In this document: positions 44,929 to 56,169 of the stretch, piece after piece
How the letters are laid out: each line of letters begins with the position of its first letter
How positions within the stretch are numbered: the stretch's first letter is position 1
From: Leucaena leucocephala
Lineage: Eukaryota; Streptophyta; Magnoliopsida; Fabales; Fabaceae
Length of the DNA stretch: 64,000 bases
Reading direction: 5' to 3'
Assembly (NCBI GenBank): GCA_037074615.1
Contig: CM073522.1
Coordinates: 25,418,962-25,482,961 of the forward strand
Program-made: the position numbers and the translations under genes
Notes under the pieces: model-generated
Told to the model about the DNA's origin: nothing
The model's database searches: none
Seen by the model: only the letters and a program-made list of their open reading frames with translations

Positions 44929-45092
44929 AACAAGTTTACAGGTGCCAATGTCTCGACCTCGATCCTTGCATTATTGCCAACGAAACGCCACATCATGTAG
45001 TATCAAGGTCTTTCCACCTCGCAAAACAAGTTACAAGTGTCAATGCCTCGAACCTCGATCCTTGCATTATTGCCAACGAAAAGTCACTTGCT
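44905..45092 (-). repeat. Tandem duplication of about 97 bp inside copia pol
   Basis: GTCTTTCCACC…CAAAACAAG and CCTCGATCCTTGCATTATTG occur twice, about 97 bases apart. The copy falls just after the protease active-site segment and disturbs the frame. Confidence 0.8.
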
Positions 45093-46111
45093 TTGAAATG
45101 GCAACGACGGTATTCCATGGAAGACCCTCGATCTCGACTTACATGGTCTGTGGAGCCTGAGTCAATAATGTAAGAAAAGGAAACAGGTTCTGTCAGAAAA
45201 ATAGTACTAGAACAAATGAGACATGTGAATTCACATAATTCACTGTTACCTTTCCGCTCTTAGTCTGTTTAGAACAGTCAAGCGCGAAATGTCCCATGTT
45301 GTGGCAGGCAAAGCATTTGACCTTCTTTAGGTCTAGCTTTTTCTTACCTTTCTTTCCCTTCTTTTTTGTATTGTTGCTTGCCTTTCTTAGGCTGAGGACC
45401 GCCTTTCTTCCTATTTTTCTAAAATTTCTTGCCCTTTCTGAATTCAGGATTTGATTGGGAAGGACCAGTACCTTCGGTCAAATAGGCTTATCCAGTGGCC
45501 TTATAAGCCTCCAGACGTTCATCCTCTAGCTCCAAACGCTTAGCTACATCATTGAAAGTGATGATATTTTTATTATGGGTCAAATTAACTTTCATGTGCT
45601 CCTAACTGGTAGGGAGCGACCTGATGACAACCTGCACTTGCTGTTCGTCAGATAGATTATGTCCATCCTCCTTCAGTTCACGAATCATTATGGACATCTC
45701 TCGTAGATGTTGCCTCATAGGATTATTTGGTTTTAGCTTATAGGTATTGAATTTGATTGTTAACCTTCCAAGCTTAGTCGTGGAAACTCCACCAAACTTA
45801 TCCTTTAAGGAAATCCACATAGCTTGTGCCGTTCTGTGTGTCTCAAATTCACACATTAAATCATCAGCCATTGCACTTGACAGTGTGATTCTTGCTATGC
45901 TATTCTTCTTTTTCCATGACAGGTATGCTTCATGGTCTCTCCTGTGCTAGGCTATATTTCTAGCTTCAGGCTCTACCATTGCCATTGTTAATGGCTCAAT
46001 TTCATCCTGTTCTTCTAGAATATATTGGACCTTTAAGTGCCAAATATCCCAGTTGTCCCCGTTGAGTTTTTCCCCTTTGTTCAATTCAGTAATAATGTTC
46101 TTTGATGCCAT
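44930..46111 (-). pseudogene. Copia gag and protease, disrupted
   Basis: The minus strand has an ATG at 46111 opening MASKNIITELNKGEKLNGDN, the usual start of plant copia Gag, followed by DIWHLKVQYILEEQDE. 45871-45602 is a UBN2-type segment with MWISLKDKFGG. A CCHC zinc knuckle (CFACHNMGHFALDC) lies at about 45310-45270, after a Lys-rich stretch. The protease active site IIDSGSTDHV lies at about 45170-45141. In-frame stops break it, for example near 45600 and 45480. Confidence 0.85.
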
Positions 46112-46614
46112 TGTTCAATATCGGTTCTGTGACAAACCTTTCCCACATTAATTTATTGAACCATAGAATATTTAAGTGAATTTACATATATATATATAGC
46201 ACATGTAAAGTATAAAATATCATGTACTTTTATTATTTTTTTGATCAGAAAATAATAACATCACTAAACCCATGATCAAGAGAATATATTTGTACCTCCC
46301 ATTACATAGGTACTAACAACGCCATTACTTTCTATCAAAATTAATATATGTACTATTCTCATCAAATCTTGCTTTTAGAAGACTCATTATCTAAAAGGCT
46401 CCCACTTATAAAAAGTATACATGAATCATAACTAAGATAAAGAAATGAAATAAAATGAAATATGTTTCTCTAACATATAAGGCATATAATAAATGGCAAA
46501 TCTTTACAAAGAAAGAGTAATTAAAAAATGTCCTTAACAAAGCGAAGAAGTAGAAATCAAATACAAATATACATTATATGATATGAGCTTTATAGTAATC
46601 TAACATCGATTTTC

Positions 46615-47162
46615 TCAGTTTCTTAAGCTTACGAGGTGGCTTGAGAAGGTTGATACAAATTCTATTGTTTGAAGCCAATATGTTTTGCTTATGCGTCCTG
46701 TTTTAGGCTTGCCTCTAACCTTTGTTGCTCGTATATATTCCATTATGACTTTCAGGTAGAATTCAGTATTCTTCTTATCTGTCATGCATTCAATGTAGTT
46801 TCCAATCAAGCCATTAACGCTTTTTATATTTATTAGTTTGGCTGCATCTCTTTTAGCTATGTTCATGGCCAAAGCGGGGGTAAGAGGTTGGTTCACTTCC
46901 TCTCCATCCTCAACTAGAGATTCATCGTGAAGAGTAGGCAGCAACTTGGAGTCTGAAGAATCCATGAAAGGCTGCAAAGGAAAGGGTTCGATGGGGAATA
47001 AAGTTTTCAATCTTGATCCAGAATCATACATTACTTTTGGTTCCTCTTGGAGAACTTCCTCTATCAACTCCTCTGGGTCTTCTTCAGAAAGTTCATCAAG
47101 TTCTTGTTCTGGATCCTCTTCAGGTTCCTCCTCAGGGTCCTCTTGAAAGTTCTCTCTGGGTT
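46615..47162 (-). CDS. Unassigned ORF between copia 5' LTR and gag
   Basis: The frame is open on the minus strand from 47162 to a stop at 46615 (about 180 codons). The N-terminal 40 residues are strongly acidic (EDPEEEPEEDPEQELDEL) and the rest has a KKNTEFYLKVIMEYIRATK segment and basic, aromatic C-terminal part. There is no ATG before MYDSGSRLK near 47030; an upstream open segment in another frame (about 47244-47165) suggests a frameshift near the 5' end. It sits about 1 kb inside the PBS and 0.5 kb before gag, where most copia elements have only a short leader. I do not recognise the protein. It may be an accessory or captured gene, or a chance frame. Confidence 0.45.
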
Positions 47163-47244
47163 ATTGACATCATACAGGAATGAGATATCACCATTTAAGC
47201 TATATCCTAGAGATTCAGTGTTAGATGAAGTTATCTTCACCTAA

Positions 47245-48155
47245 ATAATAAAAAATATTAATTATTATAATTTTCTAGAATTTTTAAACACAAAAAAAGC
47301 CAGAAAATACACTGAATATTCATAAATAGGTCCAGAATTACCCTTAAAATTAGGCAAATTATATATCAAAATAAAGATATTGATTTTAGGGATTTTTTAA
47401 AAAATAGCACCTCAATCAGAGTTCCCACCCTCCCTCACGCGCCCCAAGAAGAAACAATTAAAAAAATAGAAAAACTGAATAAAGCTCACTCTCGGCCAGC
47501 CTAGTGCTGCCACGTGGCCACTGCCACATGTCAGTCACCAGATTTTTCTATTTTTTTTTTAAAATAAATAAATAAAAACATAAAAAATAATTTTTTTTAG
47601 AAATCCCCTGCAGCCAATTTTTTTTATGGTTGGGCCTACTCACTCGCAGCCCAAAACTTTTTTTTTCTACTGCTGGACTAGGTTGGAAGAAGCCCAATCC
47701 GTAGAACAGATTGTCCCTCTATTTTTTTTTTCTTTCAGCGTCAAAACGATGTCGTTTTGGGGATAATCAAAATGACGCCATTTTGATCATCCCTAACATC
47801 CAGCCGGGTCACATGGACCCGACTGGAAAACGGCGGACCCGCCCTTTTTTCCTCCGTAACTTCTCCATTTGACGTCTGATTTTGACGTTCTTGGTGTCAA
47901 TTTCTTTATTTTTTTCATGCTCTACACAATGGGACTAATTTTAAGGCCTAAAAATGCTATTTTCTAATGACCAAATTTTAAAAATGAAAGCTCTCTGTTA
48001 CGGTTCGCATTCTTTATGCTTCTGTTTATGGTTTAAATGTATGCTCTATACATATTATCACAAAATAAACACTCTAAAACAGAAATAAGCATACAGAACA
48101 GTGTATAACCAGAAAAATAAAAAAAACACAGAGAAGCATGCGGAAGCAACTAACT
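47245..48155 (-). other. Copia 5' leader, non-coding
   Basis: Between the PBS and the unassigned ORF there are about 900 bases with low-complexity A/T tracts, a local GC-rich patch at 47400-47860 and no long frame. Two ACGATGTCGTTTT-like words near 47745-47760 form a small palindrome. Confidence 0.55.
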
Positions 48156-48170
48156 CTGCTCATGATACCA
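48156..48170 (-). other. Copia primer-binding site, tRNA-iMet type
   Basis: The minus strand reads TGGTATCATGAGC one base after the 5' LTR end, matching the plant iMet PBS TGGTATCAGAGC apart from a two-base insertion. Confidence 0.75.
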
Positions 48171-48171
48171 C

Positions 48172-48568
48172 TGAAGGTTTTCGGGCGTACCTTGGATCTT
48201 CTGCTTACCGAGATACCCACACGCAACTGGAGAACCTTGTATGGACTCTGGCAGGTATTCACAACAAATACACTAAAGAAGAGCAGAGACAGAGCGTCAG
48301 ACTGAGGGAGATTATGTAGAGCAATTAGAGACCAGCGAAGAATACATACACCTCCTCTTTTGTTTCTCTATTCCATATTTTTATGCATGTACGCATGGCT
48401 AAGGGGAGGGAAGTTGGAACCAACCAAAAATTGCTCCACTCCCCCACTTTCTCCTCTGCATAATCGGTGGGTAACTCCCACACCTTTTCAAAATACAATG
48501 TTCCCTCCAACAGAGCTCCTCAGACTTGGGACTAATCTACCATGGGTGGACTAGCGCATTCCCCAACA
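48172..48568 (-). repeat. Copia 5' LTR
   Basis: On the minus strand it runs from TGTTGGGGAATGCGC at 48568 to CCGAAAACCTTCA at 48172, 397 bp, ending in TG…CA. Confidence 0.92.
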
Positions 48569-48599
48569 CAGAGTCAATGAGAGTTGACACAGATAGTAA

Positions 48600-50000
48600 G
48601 GAACAAACTCGTATCCCACAAGGAAGCGAGTTCGATTCCTGTTGTTGTTGTGAGGCTCATTTGGTAGGTGATCTCATAAGTCCCCTATAAGTGCTCTCTA
48701 AGTCCTGGGACTATGCCCTAACTTTAGTAGAGAACCGGTACCCAGCCCACCTAAACTTTATTGTACCAAAAATAATTTTTCTCACTCTAATTTTTGGCCA
48801 ATTTTCCCTTAAATTTTTTATGATTATTATAATTTGAGAATGATTAATATTTAATTTTAATGTTTTTTATATTGCAGGAAAATTGTTCTATCACTAATAA
48901 CAGGAAGTAGTATGACGTCTATAAGTTGGGAGAGGGCTGGAAAAATAAGAGGGAGTGGCTCTTCCATGCCAAGAATGGCAATAGGATGAGGCCACTCTAA
49001 GAGGTGATGGATGACAGGCATGATGGCATTATGAGAATGATTGGGCAAGATTTGTCAAGTACAGGAACACTCCTGATCATAGGTTATAACATACCAGTTA
49101 AATTTTATAATATTGTTTTAAAAAATTATAAAGTGTTATATAATACCAAATATTCTGATCTTATTTCTTATATGAGTTCAGTATCCTAATATTATTTGTG
49201 ATATAATTTTACCCATAATCTTTTTAATTTGGTGCAATTTTTAGTACTTGAGAAATAATATTATGTGTAAAATTACACCAAATTCAAAAGATTATGGGTG
49301 AAATTGTACTAAATTAAAAAGATTATAGGTAAAATTATATCACAAATAAGATTATGATACTGGATACATATGAGAAATAGGATCAGGATATTAGGTGCTA
49401 TATAACCTAATTAGAAAATTATTATTATTTATTTTAATTCTCCAATTGTTGTAAGTGTTTGGAAAAATCTCACAAAAATATTATTTGAATTTCAAAATCT
49501 TAAATTAATTTTGTTTGCTACACTTTAATAACTATTAGCTGTACTAGATAAACAGATAACAATACATTTTTATAAAATTTCAAGTGCTATTTTTGTAAGA
49601 TTTTCGCTATATGTTTCTCAGGGAAACAAGAGGATTCGTTGATTCAAACGATCCATCGTACAGTTGGGCCGAAGATATTTACTGTAACGATGTCTGAGAT
49701 AGTTATTAATTTCAATTGTTTAAATTTGAATTTGTAAATTTAGATTATTATTACATTACTATTATTTTATTACTAATATTTAGGAGGAAGAGGCTAAGAG
49801 GGAAGGTTGAAGGGCCGATTTGGGGACATGTACGTTGCCACCCACATCCATAGTGATAACACTGTTATGTCACCATAGGCGTAGGAAGTCATTATAAGTA
49901 ATAAAAGTTTATAACTTTTTTATTTTAAATTTTAAATTACTATTTTGTTTTAATTATTTTGCTAGGACTGGGTTCAATATAGCCAGGCCAAGCTAAGGGA
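48600..50000 (+). mobile_element. CACTA (Ptta) transposase relic
   Basis: At 48885-49060 the plus strand reads YDVYKLGEGWKNKREWLFHA and then KNGNRMRPL, parallel to GVAWKNQRGDLWREKNGD in the 1-1320 relic, followed by a stop. Further pieces occur at 49620-49710 and 49780-49880 (DMYVATHIHSDNTVM). A foldback MITE occupies 49133-49406. No continuous frame or termini are visible. Confidence 0.4.
49133..49406. mobile_element. Foldback MITE, about 270 bp
   Basis: Left arm GTTATATAATACCAAATATT pairs with the right arm around 49380-49404 (reverse complement GTTATATAGCACCTAATATC), and pairing continues through GTGATATAATTTTACC toward the centre. The arms cover almost the entire element. The target duplication is not certain. 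Confidence 0.65.
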
Positions 50001-50309
50001 GTCTTAGGCCTCACTTAGGGTGAGTCTAAATTGACCTGAGCAACTTGAACGAGTTTAGGGCCTTGGTTTTGGGGTCAGGTCAAGTGTAGTCTATGGCAGG
50101 TGTAATATGGAAATTTGAAGTTTTAGAGAGCTTTAATTGAGGTATTTGAGGTTTATAATTATGTATTTATTGGAATAAAGAAAATATATGGAAGGTATTT
50201 TTATTTTATGGGTGAAAGGAAATAAATTAATAAAGAAAGAAATAACATAAAAAGGATATAAAGAAGTCTCATATTGGAAATATAGAAGGAATAGTTGGGA
50301 TACATCTTA

Positions 50310-51240
50310 TGTTGGAGATTGTGCCCTAGGGGCCAATCATTGTATTATGAACATTGTTAATTTATGAATTTCTTAATTATGTTATCACATTGTTTGCATG
50401 TTTACTGTGATGACCATCCTTGTATAACTCATGATCTTATCCTAAATGTCCCTGGTCGGTCATCTATGCAGGAGCAGAGATGAAATAAGACCAGTATGCC
50501 TTTGAAGATATATAGAGATATAAATTAGTCATAGGCACATGTAAGAGTATAGGGTGTTGGACCAACCCGCCATGAGAGAGCTTCATGGGTCAAGTCATAA
50601 GCTTCTCTCATATACAAGCCATGTCACTATGCCCTTTGACTTGAGATCATCATGGATTCCTACATGACAAACGCTCAGTTTTGACCTAGTCAAAAGTCAC
50701 TTTTGACCGAGTGATCATATAGACTATGTTCAGGCTCAGTGATTTTTCATGCGGAGGAATGTGAATGGTCAAGATGTAATTTGTCCCTCACATTCGTAGA
50801 CAGATATTACTGGGCCCCTCGATGAGTGAGTCTGAGAAATGTATGGCCATACTATAATGGAAAGATAGTTCCATTTCTATAGTCAGATTACTCAGGGATC
50901 GAGAAAGTAACGGTCAGGAACAGGAGGATGACGTTTTCCATGCCTCATCCGCGACCAAAATATCGTGTGACAAAAGGGACGTGATATGGTTGTATGAAAG
51001 GTAACATCGTTCATCGATTCTTATATGATTTGGGTAGTCGTAATGTCTTGCTAGAGACCGCTTACGACTTATGAGTCAGTATACTAACTGGCCTACTGCC
51101 AACTTCATATGGGCCTACAGGGTCGCACATAAAATAGCCCAACATGAGCTATGATGTCCAGATTCAATGAATAATTTAGGGTGGTTATATATATTATATA
51201 TATAAATTCGTATATATATATTATATATAATATAATAGAT
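50310..51240 (+). mobile_element. Copia-type LTR, first copy
   Basis: It starts TGTTGGAGATTGTGCCCTAG, a start I associate with Angela/SIRE-like copia LTRs, and matches 51514-52470 closely for about 930 bases. It breaks off at an (AT)-rich stretch just before an integrase fragment, so its 3' part is missing. Confidence 0.7.
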
Positions 51241-51250
51241 ACTTGAAAAT

Positions 51251-51513
51251 TGTTTTGTGGGAACAACCAATGAAAGTTGACTATGGCAATGAGTCAAGTT
51301 TCAAAATTACTTAGAAATGATTTAGTAATTGGTTTGCCCAAAATAAATTTTGAAAATAATGTTATTTTTTATGCCTGCCAACGACGAAAACAAAAAAAGT
51401 CATCATTTAAATCAAAGAAGGTATTCTCAACTAAAAGACCACTTCAAATGATTCATATGGATTTGATTGATCCAACAAGAGTTAAATGTTTTGGAAAAAA
51501 CTTATATACTCTT
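51251..51513 (+). pseudogene. Copia integrase N-terminal fragment between two LTR copies
   Basis: The plus strand reads MSQVSKLLRNDLVIGLPKI, then FYACQRRKQKKSSFKSKK and RPLQMIHMDLIDPTRVKCFG, the end of the GAG-pre-integrase/HHCC finger and the start of the integrase core with its first catalytic Asp (MDL). The first zinc-ligand segment is degraded upstream and the fragment stops where the second LTR begins. It is a remnant of an internal region. Confidence 0.82.
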
Positions 51514-52993
51514 TGTTGAAAATTATGCCCTAGGGGCCAATAATTGCATTATGAACATTGTTGATTTATAAATTTCTTAATTATGTTATCACATTATTTG
51601 CATGTTTACTGTGATGACTATCCTTGGATAACTCATGATCTTATCCTAAATGTCCCTAGTCTGTCATCTATGCGGGAGCAGAGATGAAATAAGACCAGTA
51701 TGACTTTGAATATATATAGAGATATAAATCAAAGTCATAGGCACATGTAAGAGTACAGGGTGTTGGACCGACCCGCCATGAGAGAGCTTCATGGGTTAAG
51801 TCATAAGCTTCTCTCATATACAAGCCATGTCATTATGCCCTTTGACCTGGGATCATCATGGATTCCTACATGACAAACGCTCAGCTTTGACCTAGTCAAA
51901 AGTCACTTTTGACCCAGTGATCATAAAGGCTATGTTCGGGCTCAGTGGTTTTTCATGCGGAGGAATGTGAATGGTCAAATGGAAATTGTCCCTCACATTC
52001 GTAGACAGATATTACTGGGCTCCTCGATGAGTGAGTCTGAGAAATATGTGGCTATATTTTAATGGAAAGGTCGTTCCATTTCTATAGCAGACTACTCAGG
52101 GATCGAGAAAGTAACAGTCAGCAACAGGAGGATAACGTTCTCCATGCCTTATCCATGACCGAAATATCGTGTGACAAAAGGGACATGATATGGTTGTATG
52201 AAAGGTTACATCGTTTATCGATCCTCATATGATTTGGGTAGTCGTAATGTCTTGCTAGAGACCGCTTACAACTTGTGGGTCAGTATAGTGACTGGCCCAC
52301 TGCCAACTTCATATGGGCCTACAGGGTCACACACAAAATAGCCCAACACGAGTTATGATGTCCAGGTTCATTGAATCTAAGACATGTCTTGATTCAATGA
52401 ATAATCTAGGGTTGATTTATATTTTTTATATATATAAATTCGTATATATATTATATATAATATAAGAGATATTTATAAGATTTAATTTATAAGGATAAAT
52501 TAAATCTCTATCACTTTTGAATTTTAATTTAAATTGATATGATCTATTTGAATTTAAAATTTAAATTGATAAGATATCTCAAATTTGATTTATGAGAATA
52601 AATTAAATATAATTCCGTCTTATCTTTATTTTAAATTAAATAAATAGGTGAATTAAATCTGTGAGACAGATTTAATATAAACCATATTTATTTAATTAGT
52701 TTATCAAATTATACAATATATGATATTGTATTAATTTCAGAATTAATATAAGACTAATTCTAAAACCCAGCCCAATTAGAAGCCCGATAGCATCCTATAT
52801 ATTTGACATTAGGGGCTAGGGTTCTACACAAGAGAAAAAGGGGCAAGGAGAGTGCAAAAGGTTTACAGATAAGAAATTGCCAAAATAGAGACGGTGACGA
52901 CGGATTCTTGAGAAAGCCCTAGAGGGACAAGAGACGCTAGCACGTCATTTGTAATATCTTTAATTTCTGTACTGATTTCCATGTACAGATTAA
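51514..52993 (+). mobile_element. Copia-type LTR, second copy
   Basis: It starts TGTTGAAAATTATGCCCTAG and is the longer partner of 50310-51240, continuing about 500 bases past its break. The right border is set by the start of the gypsy LTR near 52994 and is approximate. Confidence 0.65.
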
Positions 52994-55797
52994 ATGTAAT
53001 ATATGAGTTCTTTTTCAGGAAAAAGATGTGGTCCTTTATGTAAAGAAAAGGATTAAATTGCAAAAGAAAGGAAATGAAAGGACTTAAATGCAATTAAGAA
53101 AAGTTTAAGGTTAGGAAAGAAAGGTAGACAAAAATGTGAGGTCCTTAAGTGTAATTTTAGCTAAATAAAGAGACTTAGATGAAAAGAAGAAAAGTTTCTG
53201 GGGCAAAAGTGTAATTATGAAAACTTGGACCAGAAATAGGCAAAAAATAGTGATCGTACTCCGATCAGCCCCATATTCTACCAGAAGGTAGGGCAAGTGA
53301 CGCTGGGTAATCCAGCCTAATACTGGAATTTTTGAAGACTCTAGATAGCCAGAAATGGACTGATCGTCCAAAAGCTATAAAAATTTCTACCGGATACCCT
53401 AGATTTCAGATATAAGTGAGAAATTACAGGATGATGCACCCTTATGGGGCGGATGTCGAGAAACTGACAGAATATCGATAAGAGGGCTGTAGGAAAAGTT
53501 ATCCGCGAATTAGAAAATCCAGACGGGGTATGAGGCCTCCAGGGATCCGGTAGGGAGATTTATCGGTATTTAAACTAAGACTGAATGAGGTCGGGTAACA
53601 ACAGTCAGATGCCCGTTATGACCTAAATGGCTGCCCAGACACAGTAGGGCAGTGTATCTGACAGAAGGAGCCGGTGTCCGGAAATGTGTATAAACGGTAA
53701 ATAATAATAAAATATTCAGTGAACTGTGCCAGAGGAAGATTCCTCGAAATGCGTGCCATAAAGGTGATGGACCCAGAAAGGCCCAATAATGGAGCCAACA
53801 AAGGCCCAATAAGACTCTTGGACTGATAGGTGGGCCAGTGTCCGGCAGAACCCCGGAAAAGTGCGAAATTATGAAAATGCCCCTGTGTTGTACCAAAGGG
53901 GTAATAGGCGTATGAAGGGCATTTTGGTCATTTTGGACAGGCCTAGAGGCCAAGATATATACCGGAGAAGTTAACCAGAGTCAGTATATGCCCTGGTGAG
54001 GTACAGAAGGGTGTAAAATGACAATTTTGCCCTAAGGGTTAAGATAGGGCATGAAAGGGCACCCAGGGGTATTTTGGTCATTTTATAGGGGATCTGTAAT
54101 TGAGCTTAGACCCAGTATTAAAATGTTAATGATATAAAGGGCCTAGATACTAAATGTAAGGTCAGAAGACATAATATGGGTTTCCATAAAAAGTAGATTC
54201 AGAAAATAGTTCAGTTTTCTAGGCGACGGACCGGGCCGGTATCGGATTAGACCGGAAAGCTTCAAGAAGACTTCTCCCCTCTCCAAATTACGCCATGTGA
54301 AGAATGTGGGAGGTGAGGTGTCCCATGAGTTGGCATTGAGTGATGTCATGCATGATGCAGTAAAAGGAATAAAGAAAAATAGGAAATTCCGAAAAAACAA
54401 GGACCACAGGATCAAATGGCTTCAAAATTACAAGAATGCCATTGAAGGAAACTATAAATACCCCCCCATGCCTCTCATTCTCACGGCCAAGAGCAAGGTT
54501 TAGAGAGATAAGGAAGTGCTTGAGAGAGAAAGTGAGAAAAAGAAAGAAGAAAGGAAGTTCTGGTGAAGTGGGAAGCAGTAGAGAAGTTCTGAAGTTCTTC
54601 TTTCAAGGTAGTAACTAATCTTAGCTTTTATGTAATGTCTTTGTGAATTGTTGTGCTATTGTTTGGTTGGATTGTTGTCTTATATGTTATGCTTGAAGCT
54701 CTATTGCAATGCTATGATCATATGTTATTGAATATTGAAGCATGCAGCATACTTATTTGTACACAGTCACAAGCAGGCACTGTCACACTGCATTACATAT
54801 ATTGTTATGATTGTTGCTACTGGGATTCTTTTGAATCTCATTCCCATATATAACATTACAAGGGAGGCTCTGTCAAAATAGAATTTGAAAATTTTAGGAG
54901 ACGCCGGTAGGCTGCCAAAATTCTGGCAACAAAGCAGGAATAAAGAAAGGAACTGATACGTACTGTGTACGTAGGTGCTGTCTAAGGAGGCTGGAAGTGA
55001 GTGGACCTAGCAGGTTCATCCAGTCTTTCCTAGATACTTACATAGAATGGTAGCTCCTACGGGAATTACCGAATCGGTACAAGATCGGTTACTTTCTACA
55101 GACAGAATGTAGCAGTTATGCTGTCGGATTTTAGACAACGGAAAGTGTAACAGAAATATGAGAATGTTAAACATGCACTGATGTATAACATTAGATTATT
55201 TAATAATAATTGTTATCTGGCATGTTTGACTGATATGTGATGTATGTATGCACTAATATGTAAAGTTGGTCGCTGAAAATGGCCTTGTGAACAGTAACCC
55301 GTGGGACCTATGGATGTTTGATAAATCTTTAAAAATAGAGAATGGTTGAATAAATGTATGATATTTTTATGGTAAATAGTAGACATCCTAATATTTAATT
55401 TGATATATAGAGTGCATCATTTGGATGTATACACGAAAAGATATAAATTGTTAAAGTTGGGACCAGAATGCTGGATTCAGGAGAAAGTCATTGGATGAAC
55501 ACTAAAATTGAAACGTTGACCCACGTTGAATTTGTCAAGGAATGGTCAACCAATTATTTTTTCCCTGAAATATACTTAAGTTATCTTCATGTAGAAATTT
55601 GAACCACTTCATTTCAATTTTTCTAGAATTAGTTATAAATTTTCAAAGTCAGGTCACTCATCTGGAATTTGCCACAGTGAACAGTACCCGATATGAATAA
55701 AATTCCAGATTAAGAGTTTAGACTCCAATGACCCTGAAAGTGGTTCTAAGTGCTACTGAATGGTCCTTAAGATGTATAAAAATAAGGATGTGACATC
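52994..55797 (+). mobile_element. Large Ty3/gypsy LTR (family G1), copy 3
   Basis: It aligns in the same direction as copy 2 and reversed to copy 1. Shared landmarks include GGGCATTTTGGTCATTTT stretches, ACTATAAATACCCCCC at 54450-54465 (TATA), AACCACTTCATTTCAATTTT at about 55605, and TGGTTCTAAGTGCTACTGAA at about 55740. It ends GATGTGACATCA near 55797, matching GGTGTGGCA of copy 1. The PBS after it is degenerate. The 5' end (TGTAATATATGAG) is a best guess. Short frames inside it are not genes. Confidence 0.72.
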
Positions 55798-55889
55798 ATT
55801 CATGATTGGAACGATGTTCGTGTGGATACCGGTAGAGGAAGCCCATCTGAGTTATCGACTTCTTGCGATCTAGAAAAAAGTATCAGGTA

Positions 55890-56165
55890 CGACGACAAGT
55901 CACGACCAGTTGACACAGAGGTCGTGACTAAATAGGCATCTGAACGTCAGAAATCCGAAAAGAGGCTACAGGTCGCGACTAGTAGCTGGGGAGGTCGCGA
56001 CTGACAACTCCAGAGATGATAGGTCGCGACTAGAAGCTGAGGAGGTCACGACTGAAAACTCCAGAGGTGACAGGTCGTGACTAGAAGCTGAGGAGGTCAC
56101 GACAAAAAACTCTAGATGCGAAGAGTCGCGACTAGTGGATACTGAGGTCGCGACTAACAACTTGA
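55890..56165. repeat. Array of palindromic GTCGCGACT motifs in gypsy leader
   Basis: About ten GTCGCGAC-type motifs occur in pairs within units of roughly 50-60 bases (GGTCGCGACTAGAAGCTGAGG…ACTCCAGAGGTGAC-like). Variants are GTCACGAC and GTCGTGAC. The array is just downstream of the G1 LTR copy 3. On the minus strand it is open as a 64-codon Ser/Thr-rich repeat frame, which I do not take to be a gene. Confidence 0.85.
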
Positions 56166-56169
56166 ATAC

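Larger units (their letters stand above)
40482..48568 (-). mobile_element. Full-length, inactive Ty1/copia retrotransposon
   Basis: Two LTRs (48172-48568 and 40482-40881) enclose, in minus-strand order, PBS, a leader with an extra ORF, gag, protease, integrase, reverse transcriptase and RNase H, and a polypurine tract. Integrase before RT defines copia. The flanking five bases are CAAAG (40477-40481) and CAGAG (48569-48573), one mismatch apart, consistent with an aged target duplication. By hand alignment the LTRs differ at about 30 of 397 positions plus a 3-base gap, roughly 92% identity, so it is not a recent insertion. Stops and frame changes in pol make it non-autonomous. Confidence 0.92.

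Noticed and set aside
41990..46111. Possible endogenous pararetrovirus, suggested by RT, RNase H and zinc knuckle
   Set aside because: The element has an integrase with DDE residues before RT, paired LTRs, a PBS and polypurine tract, and no movement protein; it is Ty1/copia.
53570..53953. 127-codon minus-strand frame
   Set aside because: It lies wholly inside the G1 gypsy LTR and is not open in the other two copies of that LTR.
55966..56160. 64-codon Ser/Thr-rich repeat protein on the minus strand
   Set aside because: Produced by translating the palindromic DNA array; similar arrays elsewhere are not open in frame.
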